The notes: generated by a model from the letters alone, not told the origin. Shown: positions 46,657 to 57,417, counted from the stretch's first letter. The stretch is 64,000 nt of DNA from Mangrovimonas cancribranchiae (GCF_037126245.1 NZ_CP136925.1:674001-738000); one strand, 5' to 3'. Made by a program: numbers and translations.

Positions 46657-48186
46657 TTATTTTAGCATTTTTCCAAGTATTCCCAAAACACTGCGTATAA
46701 CAGTTGGACTGGTTAAAACTTTTACAATAGGGTTTTGTCTTGTGCTTCGTCTTGAAGATGATTTTCTAGAAGAGGCTTTTTCTAGTTTTTCTTTTTCTTC
46801 TTGAGCTTTTCTTTTAGCTTCTTCGGCTTCGGCTTTTTCAATTTTTTCGTTTAGTAATTCGTAAGCACTTTCACGATCTATGGTTTCATTGTATTTATCG
46901 ACCATTCGTGACGAACGCAATAAATCTTTCAATTCCTTATCGGTTAAAATATCCATCCTACTCATAGGAGCACGCATCATTGTTGCGGCCAAAGGAGTGG
47001 GGCGACCTTTTTCATCTAGAGCAGAAATAAGTGCTTCGCCAGTTCCTAACGATGTTAAAACTTCGGCAGTATCATAATAATCTGTATCTGGATAGTTTTG
47101 CGCCGTAAGTTTAATGGCTTTTCGGTCTTTTGCAGTAAACGCACGTAAAGCATGTTGCACTTTTAAACCTAATTGCCCAAGAACTTCTTCGGGAACATCG
47201 GTTGGGTTTTGGGTAACAAAATACAAGCCAACGCCTTTACTACGAATTAATTTTACAATACTTTCTATCTGATCGAGTAAAGCATCGGAAGCTTCGTTAA
47301 AAATTAAGTGAGCTTCATCGATAAACATCACCAATTCTGGTCTTCCAGTATCGCCTTGCTCTGGAAATGTGGAATAGATTTCTGCTAGCAAGCTCAACAT
47401 AAAGGTTGAGAATAATTTGGGTTTATCTTGAATATCGGTAAGCCTGATAATATTTATAAAGGCGCGACCGTTGTCATCTAATCTTAGTAAATCTTGAACG
47501 TCAAACGATTTTTCACCAAAAAATAAATCGCCACCTTGTTGCTCGATTTCAATAATTTTTCTCAAAATGGCACCTGTAGAAGCTGTTGAAATTCTGCCAT
47601 ATTCTTTTTGAAACTCTTCTTTACCTTCATTCGTAGTATATTGAAGCATTTTTTTAAAATCCTTCAAATCCAACAAAGGTAATTTGTTGTCGTCACAGTA
47701 TTTGAAAATCACCGAGATAATTCCTGCTTGTGTTTCGGTAACATCCAAAATTCTAGACAAGAGAACGGGGCCAAACTCACTTACGGTTGCACGAAGTCTT
47801 ACGCCGTTTTGTTCGGAGATGGTCATGATTTCTACAGGAAACTCTTTAGCTTCAAATGGCATCTCAATTAATTCGTGGCGTTCATCAATTTTTTCATGAC
47901 CAGGACTTGGCTGGGCCAAACCACTTAAATCGCCCTTAATGTCCATAAGCAAAACAGGAACACCTCTTTCACTTAAGTTTTCAGCTATAACTTGTAGTGT
48001 TTTGGTTTTCCCTGTTCCTGTAGCACCAGCAATTAATCCATGACGATTCATTGTTTTTAGAGGTACATTAACATAGGCTTTTTTTACAGTTTTGCCGTCT
48101 AGCATGGCAGAACCTAAAGTAATATAGTCACCTTTACAAGTGTTACCTTCGGTTATATGCTTGAAAAATTCATCTTGTCTGCTCAT
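46657..48186 (-). CDS. HerA-like ATPase/helicase (DUF853)
   Basis: A 509-residue P-loop ATPase of the HerA/FtsK superfamily, DUF853 branch. Walker A is AGATGTGKTKTLQ, Walker B VMFIDEAHLIFNEA, and the glutamine and arginine-type motifs appear in GLYFVTQNPTDVPEEVLGQL and RSKG. The C-terminus is a charged coiled coil (KIEKAEAEEAKRKAQ) and a Ser/Arg tail. The role of this branch is not known well. No defence gene (such as Sir2, NurA or DUF4297) is adjacent, so a phage-defence role is not supported here. It heads the six-gene run. Confidence 0.88.
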   Translation of the reverse strand: MSRQDEFFKHITEGNTCKGDYITLGSAMLDGKTVKKAYVNVPLKTMNRHGLIAGATGTGKTKTLQVIAENLSERGVPVLLMDIKGDLSGLAQPSPGHEKIDERHELIEMPFEAKEFPVEIMTISEQNGVRLRATVSEFGPVLLSRILDVTETQAGIISVIFKYCDDNKLPLLDLKDFKKMLQYTTNEGKEEFQKEYGRISTASTGAILRKIIEIEQQGGDLFFGEKSFDVQDLLRLDDNGRAFINIIRLTDIQDKPKLFSTFMLSLLAEIYSTFPEQGDTGRPELVMFIDEAHLIFNEASDALLDQIESIVKLIRSKGVGLYFVTQNPTDVPEEVLGQLGLKVQHALRAFTAKDRKAIKLTAQNYPDTDYYDTAEVLTSLGTGEALISALDEKGRPTPLAATMMRAPMSRMDILTDKELKDLLRSSRMVDKYNETIDRESAYELLNEKIEKAEAEEAKRKAQEEKEKLEKASSRKSSSRRSTRQNPIVKVLTSPTVIRSVLGILGKMLK

Positions 48187-48394
48187 TCTTTTAAGAAATT
48201 TGGGTAAAAATACTACAATTTAATCGATAATTTAGGCTAAACACGGTAGCACTTATATTAAAGCAATTAGGTGTGTTACCTTAAGTTCTTTTCTTAACTC
48301 GTTCTTAGGGTTTTTGTGTGATTTTATAACTAGGGCGTCATAAGAAAATATACATTTTTGAAGTTTTATAAGCCAAAGCTTCTATCTTATTGAT

Positions 48395-48402
48395 TATCTT
48401 TG
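48395..48402 (+). promoter_or_regulatory. Promoter -7 box abutting queE start
   Basis: TATCTTTG followed by C, with its last base five bases before the ATG at 48408. It predicts a transcript that starts at or very near the start codon. Confidence 0.55.
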
Positions 48403-48407
48403 CGCCA

Positions 48408-49036
48408 ATGAAAGAAGATGTACAGAAATTGGTAGACAAAGGCGAAATGCTTCCATTGATGGAAGAATTTTATACCATTCAAGGCGAAGGGTTCCACAAA
48501 GGAACAGCAGCTTATTTTATTCGTGTTGGTGGTTGCGATGTAGGTTGCCATTGGTGCGATGTCAAGGAAAGCTGGAATGCCGAGATTCATCCACCAACCG
48601 AAACGTCTAAAATCGTAGAAAATGCCAGTCGATATAGTGATACCATTGTGGTTACTGGTGGTGAACCTTTAACTTGGGACATGACGCCTTTGACCCAGCA
48701 ATTAAAACAAAAAGGGCTGCAAATTCACATTGAAACCTCAGGTGCTTATCCGTTAACTGGAACCTGGGATTGGATTTGCTTATCACCAAAAAAATAAAAC
48801 TTCCAACGGATGAAGTTTATGCAAAAGCCAATGAGCTAAAGGTAATTGTTTACAATAAAGATGATTTTAGATTTGCTGAGGAACAAGCGGCCAAAGTTAA
48901 TAACGATTGTATTTTGTACTTGCAACCAGAATGGAGTAAACGAGATAAAATGATGCCACAAATAGTAGATTATGTTATGAAACATCCTAAATGGAAAGTG
49001 TCGTTACAAACTCATAAATACTTAAACATACCTTAA
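48408..49036 (+). CDS. queE: 7-carboxy-7-deazaguanine synthase QueE, reading frame broken at a slippery A7 site
   Basis: This radical-SAM enzyme makes 7-carboxy-7-deazaguanine for queuosine. The first part (48408-48797) holds FYTIQGEGF and the iron-sulfur motif CDVGCHWC (Cys43, 47, 50), and stops after SPKK. The -1 frame continues without loss from 48794 (IKLPTDEVYAKANELKVIVY ... SLQTHKYLNIP). The join falls on AAAAAAA at 48788-48794, with TAA directly after. A -1 slip, or an eighth A, would give an intact protein of about 209 residues, the normal length. Whether this is a mutation, a sequencing error or programmed frameshifting is unresolved. ATG 48408 is preferred to 48390. Confidence 0.88.
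48788..48797 (+). other. A_AAA_AAA slippery heptamer followed by in-frame TAA in queE
   Basis: In the zero frame the codons are CCA AAA AAA TAA. Two Lys tRNAs on AAA AAA could both slip back one base and re-pair perfectly, then read ATA. This is the ideal layout for -1 slippage. Confidence 0.6.
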
Positions 49037-49037
49037 T

Positions 49038-49066
49038 AAAAAAGCCTCTTCGACAGAGGCTTTTTT
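49038..49066. terminator. Bidirectional terminator between queE and the DUF2911 gene
   Basis: Twelve-base arms AAAAAAGCCTCT and AGAGGCTTTTTT around a five-base loop. T runs are present on both strands, so it can end both convergent transcripts. Confidence 0.85.
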
Positions 49067-49075
49067 ATTTATAAT

Positions 49076-49612
49076 CTATTCCGAAATAGGAACGGCTACA
49101 CGGAATGTTCCCCAGCCTAAATGCATAGTGCCGTTGCCATCAAAGGCAATGGAGAAAGGTTCCAAATAATCTTCGCCTTTGGTCACGGGAACGGTTGCAC
49201 GAGCAACATCGTTGTCTTTGTTGTAGCTATACGCACCCCAAACATCTACGTCGGTATTGATGATGATTGTCCATTCTTTTTCTCCAGGAATGGTAAACAG
49301 CGAATAGGTTCCTGCTTCTACTTTTTTATCGCCAAAAGTAACATCTTTAAAAAACGTGATTTCTGTAGCTTCGTTAGCGCCAGTACGCCATACCTCGCCA
49401 TTTGGCGTAAGAGACTGAACCGTTCTGCCTTTAAGTTGTGGTCTACTGTATATGACCTTGACAACTTTTTTGGAAACTCTATGGCTGCTTGGGTGAGCGG
49501 CTGCATCCATTGGACTTGCATCCAAATCCTTGAAGTTTTGTGCCGTTAAGGAAAAGGATGTTAGAAATACAAGTGTTAAAATGGAGCCTAAAAATGTTTT
49601 TGTTGATTTCAT
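49076..49612 (-). CDS. DUF2911 domain-containing secreted protein
   Basis: A 178-residue protein with a signal peptide ending near SLTAQ. The DUF2911 hallmark is clear in VIYSRPQLKGRTV, GEVWRTGANEATEITFFKDV and AGTYSLFTIPGEKEWTIIIN. The family is widespread in Bacteroidota and has no known activity. It appears as a single-gene unit, sharing a terminator with queE. Confidence 0.87.
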   Translation of the reverse strand: MKSTKTFLGSILTLVFLTSFSLTAQNFKDLDASPMDAAAHPSSHRVSKKVVKVIYSRPQLKGRTVQSLTPNGEVWRTGANEATEITFFKDVTFGDKKVEAGTYSLFTIPGEKEWTIIINTDVDVWGAYSYNKDNDVARATVPVTKGEDYLEPFSIAFDGNGTMHLGWGTFRVAVPISE

Positions 49613-49652
49613 GTTTTAAGATTTGATTTTTGAAATGTTTGTTGAGTTATAA

Positions 49653-50918
49653 TTATTTTTTAATGAATTTTAAAGACTGCCTTTGAAAATTATTGTGAAC
49701 ATCTACAAAATACATACCAGACGATAAGTTTTTGACGTCAAATTTGTAGGTTTTTGAGGTTCCTGCTAAAATATTGGTGTCTCTGTTTAGTTGTTTTATG
49801 TATCGTCCATTAACATCGTAAAGTTCAATTAAAATATTGTCGTTATCAGAAAATTCAATGGTAAGGTTTAAATATGATACTACAGGATTTTCGTTAAGTT
49901 TTATGTTGAGTTTTTTTGAATCCTCGAAAGTGTGATTATTTGTATTAAGGGTTTCTTCGGTAAATTTATAAATGGTGGTTCCAGCTGCATAAGCTAAGTT
50001 TTCATTAATAATAAAAATCCGATTTAAGTTTGAGCCAATATTGATGTCGGTCCAAGTGGCTCCTCCATCGTCTGTTTGATGAAACCCCGTATTGTGGCCG
50101 CCCATCCATCCAGTGTTTGCGTTAATAAATCCAACCGCTTGAATATCGGTTTCTGGAGCATCATAACTCAACCAATTGTTACCGTTGTCTAAGGATTTTA
50201 CAAGCTTTCCTGGGTTAGAAGCTACAGAAGACACGGCGCCAAAAATAATATTGCTATCATCCAAAATTTGAAGTTTCCATACGTATTCGCCTGGAATATT
50301 AGTGTTGTAAATTTCAGTCCAACTTTGGCCGCCATCGGTTGTTTTTAAAATGCAGCCACCAGTATTGTTTCTGCCGCTAGCATAGCCAAGCATTTCTGTT
50401 TGAAATAATACTTCAACAAGTGCTGTGGCATACGCAGACATATCGATAACGGTCCAAGTGTCACCGCTATCTGTCGATTTAATAATATGTGCCGGTGTAA
50501 AATAGGCGCCGCACCCATATATTGTAGTTGTACCAATGGCGTCCAAGCCACAAATAGCTTGTGGATTTGGTGATAAGGAGACTTCAGTCCAATTCTGACC
50601 ACCATCGGTTGTTTTGAAGAACTCGCCATTGAGTGTGCCTAAAAAGTCAATGTTATCATTTAAAAATTCAATGTTTCTAAAATAATAGCCACCTCCTAAA
50701 TCACTTTCATTGAGTTGTTCGGTCCAAGAAACGCCGCCGTCTGTAGTTTTATACACCGCAGCGTAATAGCCATTTGCTGCCCAACCTGTAGTTTCGTTTA
50801 AGAAAAACACATCGTCAAATCGTTGGTTGTTGGCATTGTTAGCAATAGATGTGCTTTGCCACGTTTGGCTATACAAACTAATAGAGAAAAGAAATAGAAT
50901 AAGGTGTAATGGTTTCAT
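49653..50918 (-). CDS. Secreted YCF48/BNR-repeat protein with T9SS sorting domain
   Basis: A 421-residue secreted beta-propeller. After a signal peptide (LHLILFLFSISLYSQ) come repeated Asp-box-like units of the form KTTDGGxxW (VYKTTDGGVSWTE, FKTTDGGQNWTE, IKSTDSGDTWT, LKTTDGGQSWTE, KSLDNGNNW, QTDDGGATWTD), as in YCF48/sialidase-like propellers. The C-terminus (PVVSYLNLTIEFSDNDNILI ... KFIKK) is a type A T9SS sorting domain. It should be exported by the T9SS and processed by PorU. The ligand is unknown. Confidence 0.87.
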   Translation of the reverse strand: MKPLHLILFLFSISLYSQTWQSTSIANNANNQRFDDVFFLNETTGWAANGYYAAVYKTTDGGVSWTEQLNESDLGGGYYFRNIEFLNDNIDFLGTLNGEFFKTTDGGQNWTEVSLSPNPQAICGLDAIGTTTIYGCGAYFTPAHIIKSTDSGDTWTVIDMSAYATALVEVLFQTEMLGYASGRNNTGGCILKTTDGGQSWTEIYNTNIPGEYVWKLQILDDSNIIFGAVSSVASNPGKLVKSLDNGNNWLSYDAPETDIQAVGFINANTGWMGGHNTGFHQTDDGGATWTDINIGSNLNRIFIINENLAYAAGTTIYKFTEETLNTNNHTFEDSKKLNIKLNENPVVSYLNLTIEFSDNDNILIELYDVNGRYIKQLNRDTNILAGTSKTYKFDVKNLSSGMYFVDVHNNFQRQSLKFIKK

Positions 50919-51097
50919 TTATTTAAGGCTAACTTTCATTTTGTAAAAATAACTAATAAAATGGAAGTTGTTTTGTTTCAATGTTGTATGATTATATGGT
51001 TTTTTGTTTAATAGTGTAATTGTTTTTTTGTTAAGTGTTTTTATTTGTAATTATTATCTGAATATTTGCTTTGTTATTAAAATAAAAAATAATAATT

Positions 51098-52762
51098 ATG
51101 TGCGGAATTGTATGTGCGTTTGATTTAAAACAAAAAACAGAAGACTTAAGACCTCAAATACTTGAGATGTCTAAAAAAATACGTCATCGTGGCCCAGATT
51201 GGAGTGGTGTTTTCGATAACGATAAAGCTATTATGGCTCACGAGCGTTTAGCCATTGTAGATCCAACTTCAGGGAAACAGCCTTTGTTTTCAGAGGATAA
51301 AAAATTGGTTCTAGCTGCTAATGGTGAAATTTATAACCATAGGGCATTGCGGGCGCAATTTGAAGGCAAATACAAATTCCAAACAAAAAGTGATTGTGAA
51401 GTTATTTTAGCACTTTACAAGGAAAAAGGAGTCGATTTTGTTGATGAACTTAACGGTATTTTTGGCTTTGCTATATATGATGTGGATAACGATGAATACT
51501 TCGTGGCACGCGACCATATGGGAATTATTCCATTATATATGGGATGGGATGAAAATGGAACCTTCTATGTCGCTTCCGAATTAAAAGCCTTAGAAGGCTA
51601 TTGCACAAAAATTGAATTATTTCCACCAGGACATTATTTATCGAGTAAGGATGGTCAGCTTGTACAATGGTATGAACGTGATTGGCAAGATTATGAGGCT
51701 GTAAAAGATAATGAAACCAGTATTTTGGAACTGCAACAAGCTTTGGAAGATGCTGTTCATAGGCAATTAATGAGCGATGTGCCTTATGGCGTGTTGTTAT
51801 CTGGTGGCTTGGATTCTTCGGTAACATCTGCCATTGCTAAAAAATATTCACAAATGCGTGTAGAAGCCGATGATAAAACCCAAGCTTGGTGGCCACAATT
51901 ACACAGTTTTTCGGTAGGATTAGAAGGTTCTCCAGATTTGGCTGCTGCACAAAAAGTTGCCGATCATATAGGAACAGTACATCACGAAATTAAATTTACT
52001 ATTCAAGAAGGTTTAGATGCTATAAAAGATGTCATTTACCAATTAGAAACTTACGATATTACAACCATTCGTGCCAGCACACCAATGTACTTAATGGCAA
52101 GAGTTATAAAATCTATGGGCATAAAAATGGTGTTATCAGGTGAAGGTGCCGATGAATTATTTGGTGGTTATTTATACTTTCATAAAGCACCAAATGCCAA
52201 AGAGTTTCATGAAGAAACTGTAAGAAAATTAAGTAAGTTGCATCAATACGATTGTTTACGAGCCAACAAAAGCTTAGCGGCTTGGGGGATTGAAGGTCGT
52301 GTGCCGTTTTTGGATAAAGAGTTTATGGATGTTGCTATGCGCATTAACCCACAAGATAAAATGATTACTCCAGAGCGTATGGAAAAATGGGTAATTCGTA
52401 AAGCTTTTGAAAATTATTTGCCAGAAAGTGTGGCGTGGCGACAAAAAGAGCAATTTAGCGATGGCGTTGGATATAGCTGGATAGACACGTTAAAAGAAGT
52501 GGTTAACGAAGCGGTAACCGATGAACAACTCGCCAATGCCAAGTATAAATTCACTATACAAACGCCAACAAGCAAGGAGGAGTTCTATTATCGTTCTATT
52601 TTTGCAGAGCATTTTCCAAGCGATGCAGCGGCTTTAAGCGTACCACAAGAGCCAAGCGTCGCGTGTAGTACAAAAATTGCTTTAGAGTGGGATGAAGCGT
52701 TTAAAAGTATGAATGAACCAAGTGGAAGAGCAGTAGCAAAAGTACATACTGATGCGTATTAA
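51098..52762 (+). CDS. asnB: Asparagine synthase (glutamine-hydrolysing) B
   Basis: A 554-residue AsnB that makes asparagine from aspartate, ATP and glutamine. The glutaminase nucleophile Cys2 follows Met1 (MCGIVCAF). GEIYNHRALR and the ATP-pyrophosphatase loop LLSGGLDSSV are present, as is SGEGADELFGGYLYF. Length and order match the E. coli AsnB type, not the small secondary-metabolite forms. It is preceded by 179 bases with no clear promoter match and ends at a strong terminator. Confidence 0.96.
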   Translation: MCGIVCAFDLKQKTEDLRPQILEMSKKIRHRGPDWSGVFDNDKAIMAHERLAIVDPTSGKQPLFSEDKKLVLAANGEIYNHRALRAQFEGKYKFQTKSDCEVILALYKEKGVDFVDELNGIFGFAIYDVDNDEYFVARDHMGIIPLYMGWDENGTFYVASELKALEGYCTKIELFPPGHYLSSKDGQLVQWYERDWQDYEAVKDNETSILELQQALEDAVHRQLMSDVPYGVLLSGGLDSSVTSAIAKKYSQMRVEADDKTQAWWPQLHSFSVGLEGSPDLAAAQKVADHIGTVHHEIKFTIQEGLDAIKDVIYQLETYDITTIRASTPMYLMARVIKSMGIKMVLSGEGADELFGGYLYFHKAPNAKEFHEETVRKLSKLHQYDCLRANKSLAAWGIEGRVPFLDKEFMDVAMRINPQDKMITPERMEKWVIRKAFENYLPESVAWRQKEQFSDGVGYSWIDTLKEVVNEAVTDEQLANAKYKFTIQTPTSKEEFYYRSIFAEHFPSDAAALSVPQEPSVACSTKIALEWDEAFKSMNEPSGRAVAKVHTDAY

Positions 52763-52783
52763 TTTCGATAATCTATAAGATTG

Positions 52784-52810
52784 AAAGCCGGTTAAAAACC
52801 GGCTTTTTTT
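52784..52810 (+). terminator. Intrinsic terminator after asnB
   Basis: Ten-base arms AAAGCCGGTT and AACCGGCTTT around an AAA loop, with T tail. Confidence 0.88.
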
Positions 52811-52930
52811 ATTTTAAAAAATAATTACCTTTAAGCATTTAGCTTACCCAATATGCTATTTTGAGTTTTTAAATAAATTTGTTTAATGATAACTTATAAC
52901 CCTTATAAAACCTAATAATGACATATAGGT

Positions 52931-52944
52931 GACATTTAAATGTC
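52931..52944. promoter_or_regulatory. Perfect palindrome, candidate operator for the XRE/CPBP cassette
   Basis: GACATTTAAATGTC is a perfect 14-base palindrome about 25 bases upstream of the -7 box of the XRE gene. A further GACAT lies 13 bases upstream of its left end. The position fits autoregulation by the XRE protein. Confidence 0.45.
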
Positions 52945-52968
52945 GTGTTAAAATTCAATTACCTGAAG

Positions 52969-52976
52969 TAGATTTG
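52969..52976 (+). promoter_or_regulatory. Promoter -7 box for the XRE/CPBP cassette
   Basis: TAGATTTG fits TAnnTTTG, 20 bases before the XRE start codon at 52997. Confidence 0.5.
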
Positions 52977-52996
52977 TACTAGAAAAAATAATCAAA

Positions 52997-53566
52997 ATGA
53001 ATAAAAATTCTTTAAGCGAAAATTTAACCTATCAGCGAAAGCTAAAAGGGTATACGCAAGAGCAACTTTCAGACAAAACTACGGTTACGGTTAGAACCAT
53101 TCAACGTATAGAAAAAGGTGATGTGCAACCACATCTTCAAACGGTAAAATTATTGGCAGCTGGTCTTGATATTGAGATTGACGAATTGTTAATTCTTGAA
53201 GATCCAAAGGAAGAAGTCATTCAGCGCAAATGGATGTTGTTACTTCATGGTTCTCCTTTTTTAGGATTAATTATTCCTTTTGGAAGTATTTTGTTTCCGC
53301 TGTTTCTTTGGATTCATAAAGCTGAAGACAGTAAGGTGTATGATGCTCATGGTAGAGCTGTCGTAAATTTTCATGGAACAATTACCTTATCCTTCTTTTT
53401 GTCATTATTGAGCTTTTTTATCATTCCAGGATATAACTTTTTTATTTCAGGAGCAATTGTGCTTTTTGCCATTGTCACAAGTATATATAATATATCGAGA
53501 GCACTACAAACAGCTACTTTTAAGTATCCATTTTCAATTCCTTTTTTGAAACCAAAAGAGGTGTAA
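52997..53566 (+). CDS. XRE-family regulator fused to a DUF4870-like membrane domain
   Basis: A 189-residue protein. Residues 5-65 are a Cro/C1-type helix-turn-helix (YTQEQLSDKTTVTVRTIQRI, EKGDVQPHLQTVKLLAAGLD). Residues about 85-175 hold three or four membrane helices with a DUF4870-like pattern (HGRAVVNFHGTITLSFFLSL). This makes it a membrane-anchored transcription factor, which could sense membrane state. It lies 23 bases before two CPBP protease genes, which it probably regulates with itself. Confidence 0.85.
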   Translation: MNKNSLSENLTYQRKLKGYTQEQLSDKTTVTVRTIQRIEKGDVQPHLQTVKLLAAGLDIEIDELLILEDPKEEVIQRKWMLLLHGSPFLGLIIPFGSILFPLFLWIHKAEDSKVYDAHGRAVVNFHGTITLSFFLSLLSFFIIPGYNFFISGAIVLFAIVTSIYNISRALQTATFKYPFSIPFLKPKEV

Positions 53567-53589
53567 CTTTAATTTAAACCGTATTTCAA

Positions 53590-54303
53590 ATGTTAGGATT
53601 ATTAATGATAATAGTAATCTCATGGGCACTCTTACGCTTCATTGAGAAAAAAAACATCGATGTTTTAGGAATTATTCCTTACCCAAATAGACTGTTTCAG
53701 TTTTTTATTGGACTGGTTTTTATGATGTTTCTGTGCCTGTTGATGGTTGTTGCCGAAACCTATATTTTAAATGTTGAGTGGAAACAAAAAGAGACTGTTG
53801 ATTTCAGTTTAATATTTCAATCTTTCATCTACCACTTAAGATCGGCTTTAACCGAAGATTTAGTCTTTCGAGGAGCAATTTTGTATGTATTGATTCAAAG
53901 AATTGGGTCAAAAAAGGCTATTCTACTATCTGCATTGTGTTTTGGTGTTTATCATGTATTCTCTTATGGTATGATGGGAGAAGGAATTATTCCTATCGTA
54001 TATGTGATTTTGGTAACAGGATTTACAGGCTATGTTTGGGCCTATACATTTCATAAAACCAAGTCAATAATGTTGGGTTTAGGATTTCATTTGGGCTATA
54101 ACTTTTTAATGACGTTCTTTTATAAAACCTATCCGTATGGCGAAATAATTTTTATAGAGGTGTCAAAAACTTCTCTTCAGGATTGGAATTGGGTTTTCTT
54201 TAATCTCTCTAAAGGACTATTACCATCTATTGTTACATTAGCCTTTGTGAATCAGTTAAAAAAATCAGCTGTTATAATTAAATCAAATAGTAGTCAATTA
54301 TGA
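53590..54303 (+). CDS. CPBP family intramembrane metalloprotease (first copy)
   Basis: A 237-residue membrane protein of the CAAX protease/bacteriocin-processing (Abi) family. Motif 1 is LTEDLVFRG: Glu89 then Asp90 in place of the usual Glu-Glu, with Arg94 kept. Motif 2 is FGVYH (Phe118, His122). The third motif is GFHLGYN (His167, Asn171). The Glu-to-Asp change may alter activity. The downstream CPBP gene overlaps its stop by four bases (ATGA). Members act in prenyl-protein processing or bacteriocin immunity; which applies here is unknown. Confidence 0.85.
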   Translation: MLGLLMIIVISWALLRFIEKKNIDVLGIIPYPNRLFQFFIGLVFMMFLCLLMVVAETYILNVEWKQKETVDFSLIFQSFIYHLRSALTEDLVFRGAILYVLIQRIGSKKAILLSALCFGVYHVFSYGMMGEGIIPIVYVILVTGFTGYVWAYTFHKTKSIMLGLGFHLGYNFLMTFFYKTYPYGEIIFIEVSKTSLQDWNWVFFNLSKGLLPSIVTLAFVNQLKKSAVIIKSNSSQL

Positions 54304-55118
54304 AACGACTGCTTGCACAATATCCCAATGTATCACGTATTATTTTAGCAACCTTACTATTTGCCGTTGTATTGGTATTAAGTATCATTTTTAACAAAGG
54401 CGTAGTTAAACAGTATTTTCCTTATACAGCACCAATCCTCTTGTTTTTAGCAACTTGGTTCTTCTATAAAGGAGAAGGGAAAACACTAAAAGCTATTGGA
54501 TTGAATTTTAGTTTAAGGAATCTATTGTGCCTGCCATTGGGTATTTTAATTGGAGCTTTTGCCTTTTTTGGCGCTAAATATTTAAGAGCTGTATTGGTTG
54601 GTGAAACCTTTGAATTGTCGCTTTCAATTGATTATTCAACAATATTATATGCGTTCTATTTTATTTTGCCACAAGTCGCCACTGAAGAATTGTTATTTAG
54701 AGGTTACTTGTTCAAAAAGACGATTGAAATTTTCAATGTAGTTGTAGCCAACGTGATTTTTTCTATCTTATTTATGCTTATACATGTGTTAGATGAAGGT
54801 GTGCTGAATAATATGGGCATGATTGTTATGTTAGGTATTTCAATACCTGTTGGGCATTTACTATTTGCCACGGGATTGTTAAAATGCAAAACGCTCTACT
54901 TTCCAATAGGTCTTCACTTGGGTAATAATTGGGCCACAAGGCATCTAATAAGTAGCGGTAATTCAGGTGAAAGTATCTTTTTTATTCCTAACACGGTTGT
55001 GTTTGATACGTGGACTCCTTTTATCGCTATGCTAATTTTATTCAATGGCTTTTATTTACTGGTAACATTTCTAATTTGGAAATGGAATGATTTGCTGCTT
55101 TTTAGACGTAAAACATAA
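54300..55118 (+). CDS. CPBP family intramembrane metalloprotease (second copy)
   Basis: A 272-residue paralogue of the preceding protein, with full canonical motifs: ATEELLFRG (Glu129, Glu130, Arg134), FMLIH (Phe158, His162) and GLHLGNN (His206, Asn210). About seven membrane helices. It is translationally coupled to the first copy. Having one copy with Glu-Glu and one with Glu-Asp suggests different activities or a heterodimer. No bacteriocin precursor peptide is seen alongside. Confidence 0.87.
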   Translation: MKRLLAQYPNVSRIILATLLFAVVLVLSIIFNKGVVKQYFPYTAPILLFLATWFFYKGEGKTLKAIGLNFSLRNLLCLPLGILIGAFAFFGAKYLRAVLVGETFELSLSIDYSTILYAFYFILPQVATEELLFRGYLFKKTIEIFNVVVANVIFSILFMLIHVLDEGVLNNMGMIVMLGISIPVGHLLFATGLLKCKTLYFPIGLHLGNNWATRHLISSGNSGESIFFIPNTVVFDTWTPFIAMLILFNGFYLLVTFLIWKWNDLLLFRRKT

Positions 55119-55330
55119 TTTTTTTAATGTAATTTCATTAAACTATAAACGCATTAAAACCTCTCTAATGAATTTTTTGTATTTAATCGATTTTGAAGGG
55201 GTCTAAAAAAACCTTAAAATCAAATTTAAGGGTGTTTTTAGTCGTTTTTAGGCACTTTTAAGTAATTAACAATTGTTGATAATTATTGGTTTAAGTCGGT
55301 TAAAAGCTTTAAAAAAGCATCAAAAATTCG

Positions 55331-55338
55331 TATATTTG
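55331..55338 (+). promoter_or_regulatory. Promoter -7 box for gyrB
   Basis: TATATTTG fits the housekeeping -7 box and lies 73 bases before the gyrB ATG. A terminator-like hairpin lies between them. Confidence 0.5.
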
Positions 55339-55352
55339 AAAGTGATAAAACG

Positions 55353-55375
55353 AATGCACAACGGTGCATTTTTTT
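55353..55375 (+). promoter_or_regulatory. Terminator-like hairpin in the gyrB leader (possible attenuator)
   Basis: Seven-base arms AATGCAC and GTGCATT around an AACG loop are followed directly by a seven-T run. It begins about 15 bases after the predicted -7 box and ends 36 bases before the gyrB ATG, so it lies in the predicted leader and not behind another gene. Confidence 0.5.
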
Positions 55376-55384
55376 ATGGCATAA

Positions 55385-57349
<1,965 letters not shown>

Positions 57350-57384
57350 TTAGTTTATCAAGATACTTTTTATCATAAAAAAAT

Positions 57385-57417
57385 AAAAGTGTACTATATT
57401 ATATGGTGCACTTTTTT
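57385..57417 (+). terminator. Intrinsic terminator after gyrB
   Basis: Ten-base arms (57385-57394 and 57406-57415, one G-U pair) around an 11-base loop, with a T tail. Confidence 0.75.

Noticed and set aside
46657-48186. HerA-based phage-defence system
   Set aside because: No nuclease or Sir2-like partner next to it; the neighbours are a lipoprotein, YitT, cupin, hydrolase and RluF-like genes.
48770-49036. Separate 88-residue gene after the first half of queE
   Set aside because: Its sequence is the continuous C-terminal part of QueE in the -1 frame, not an independent protein.
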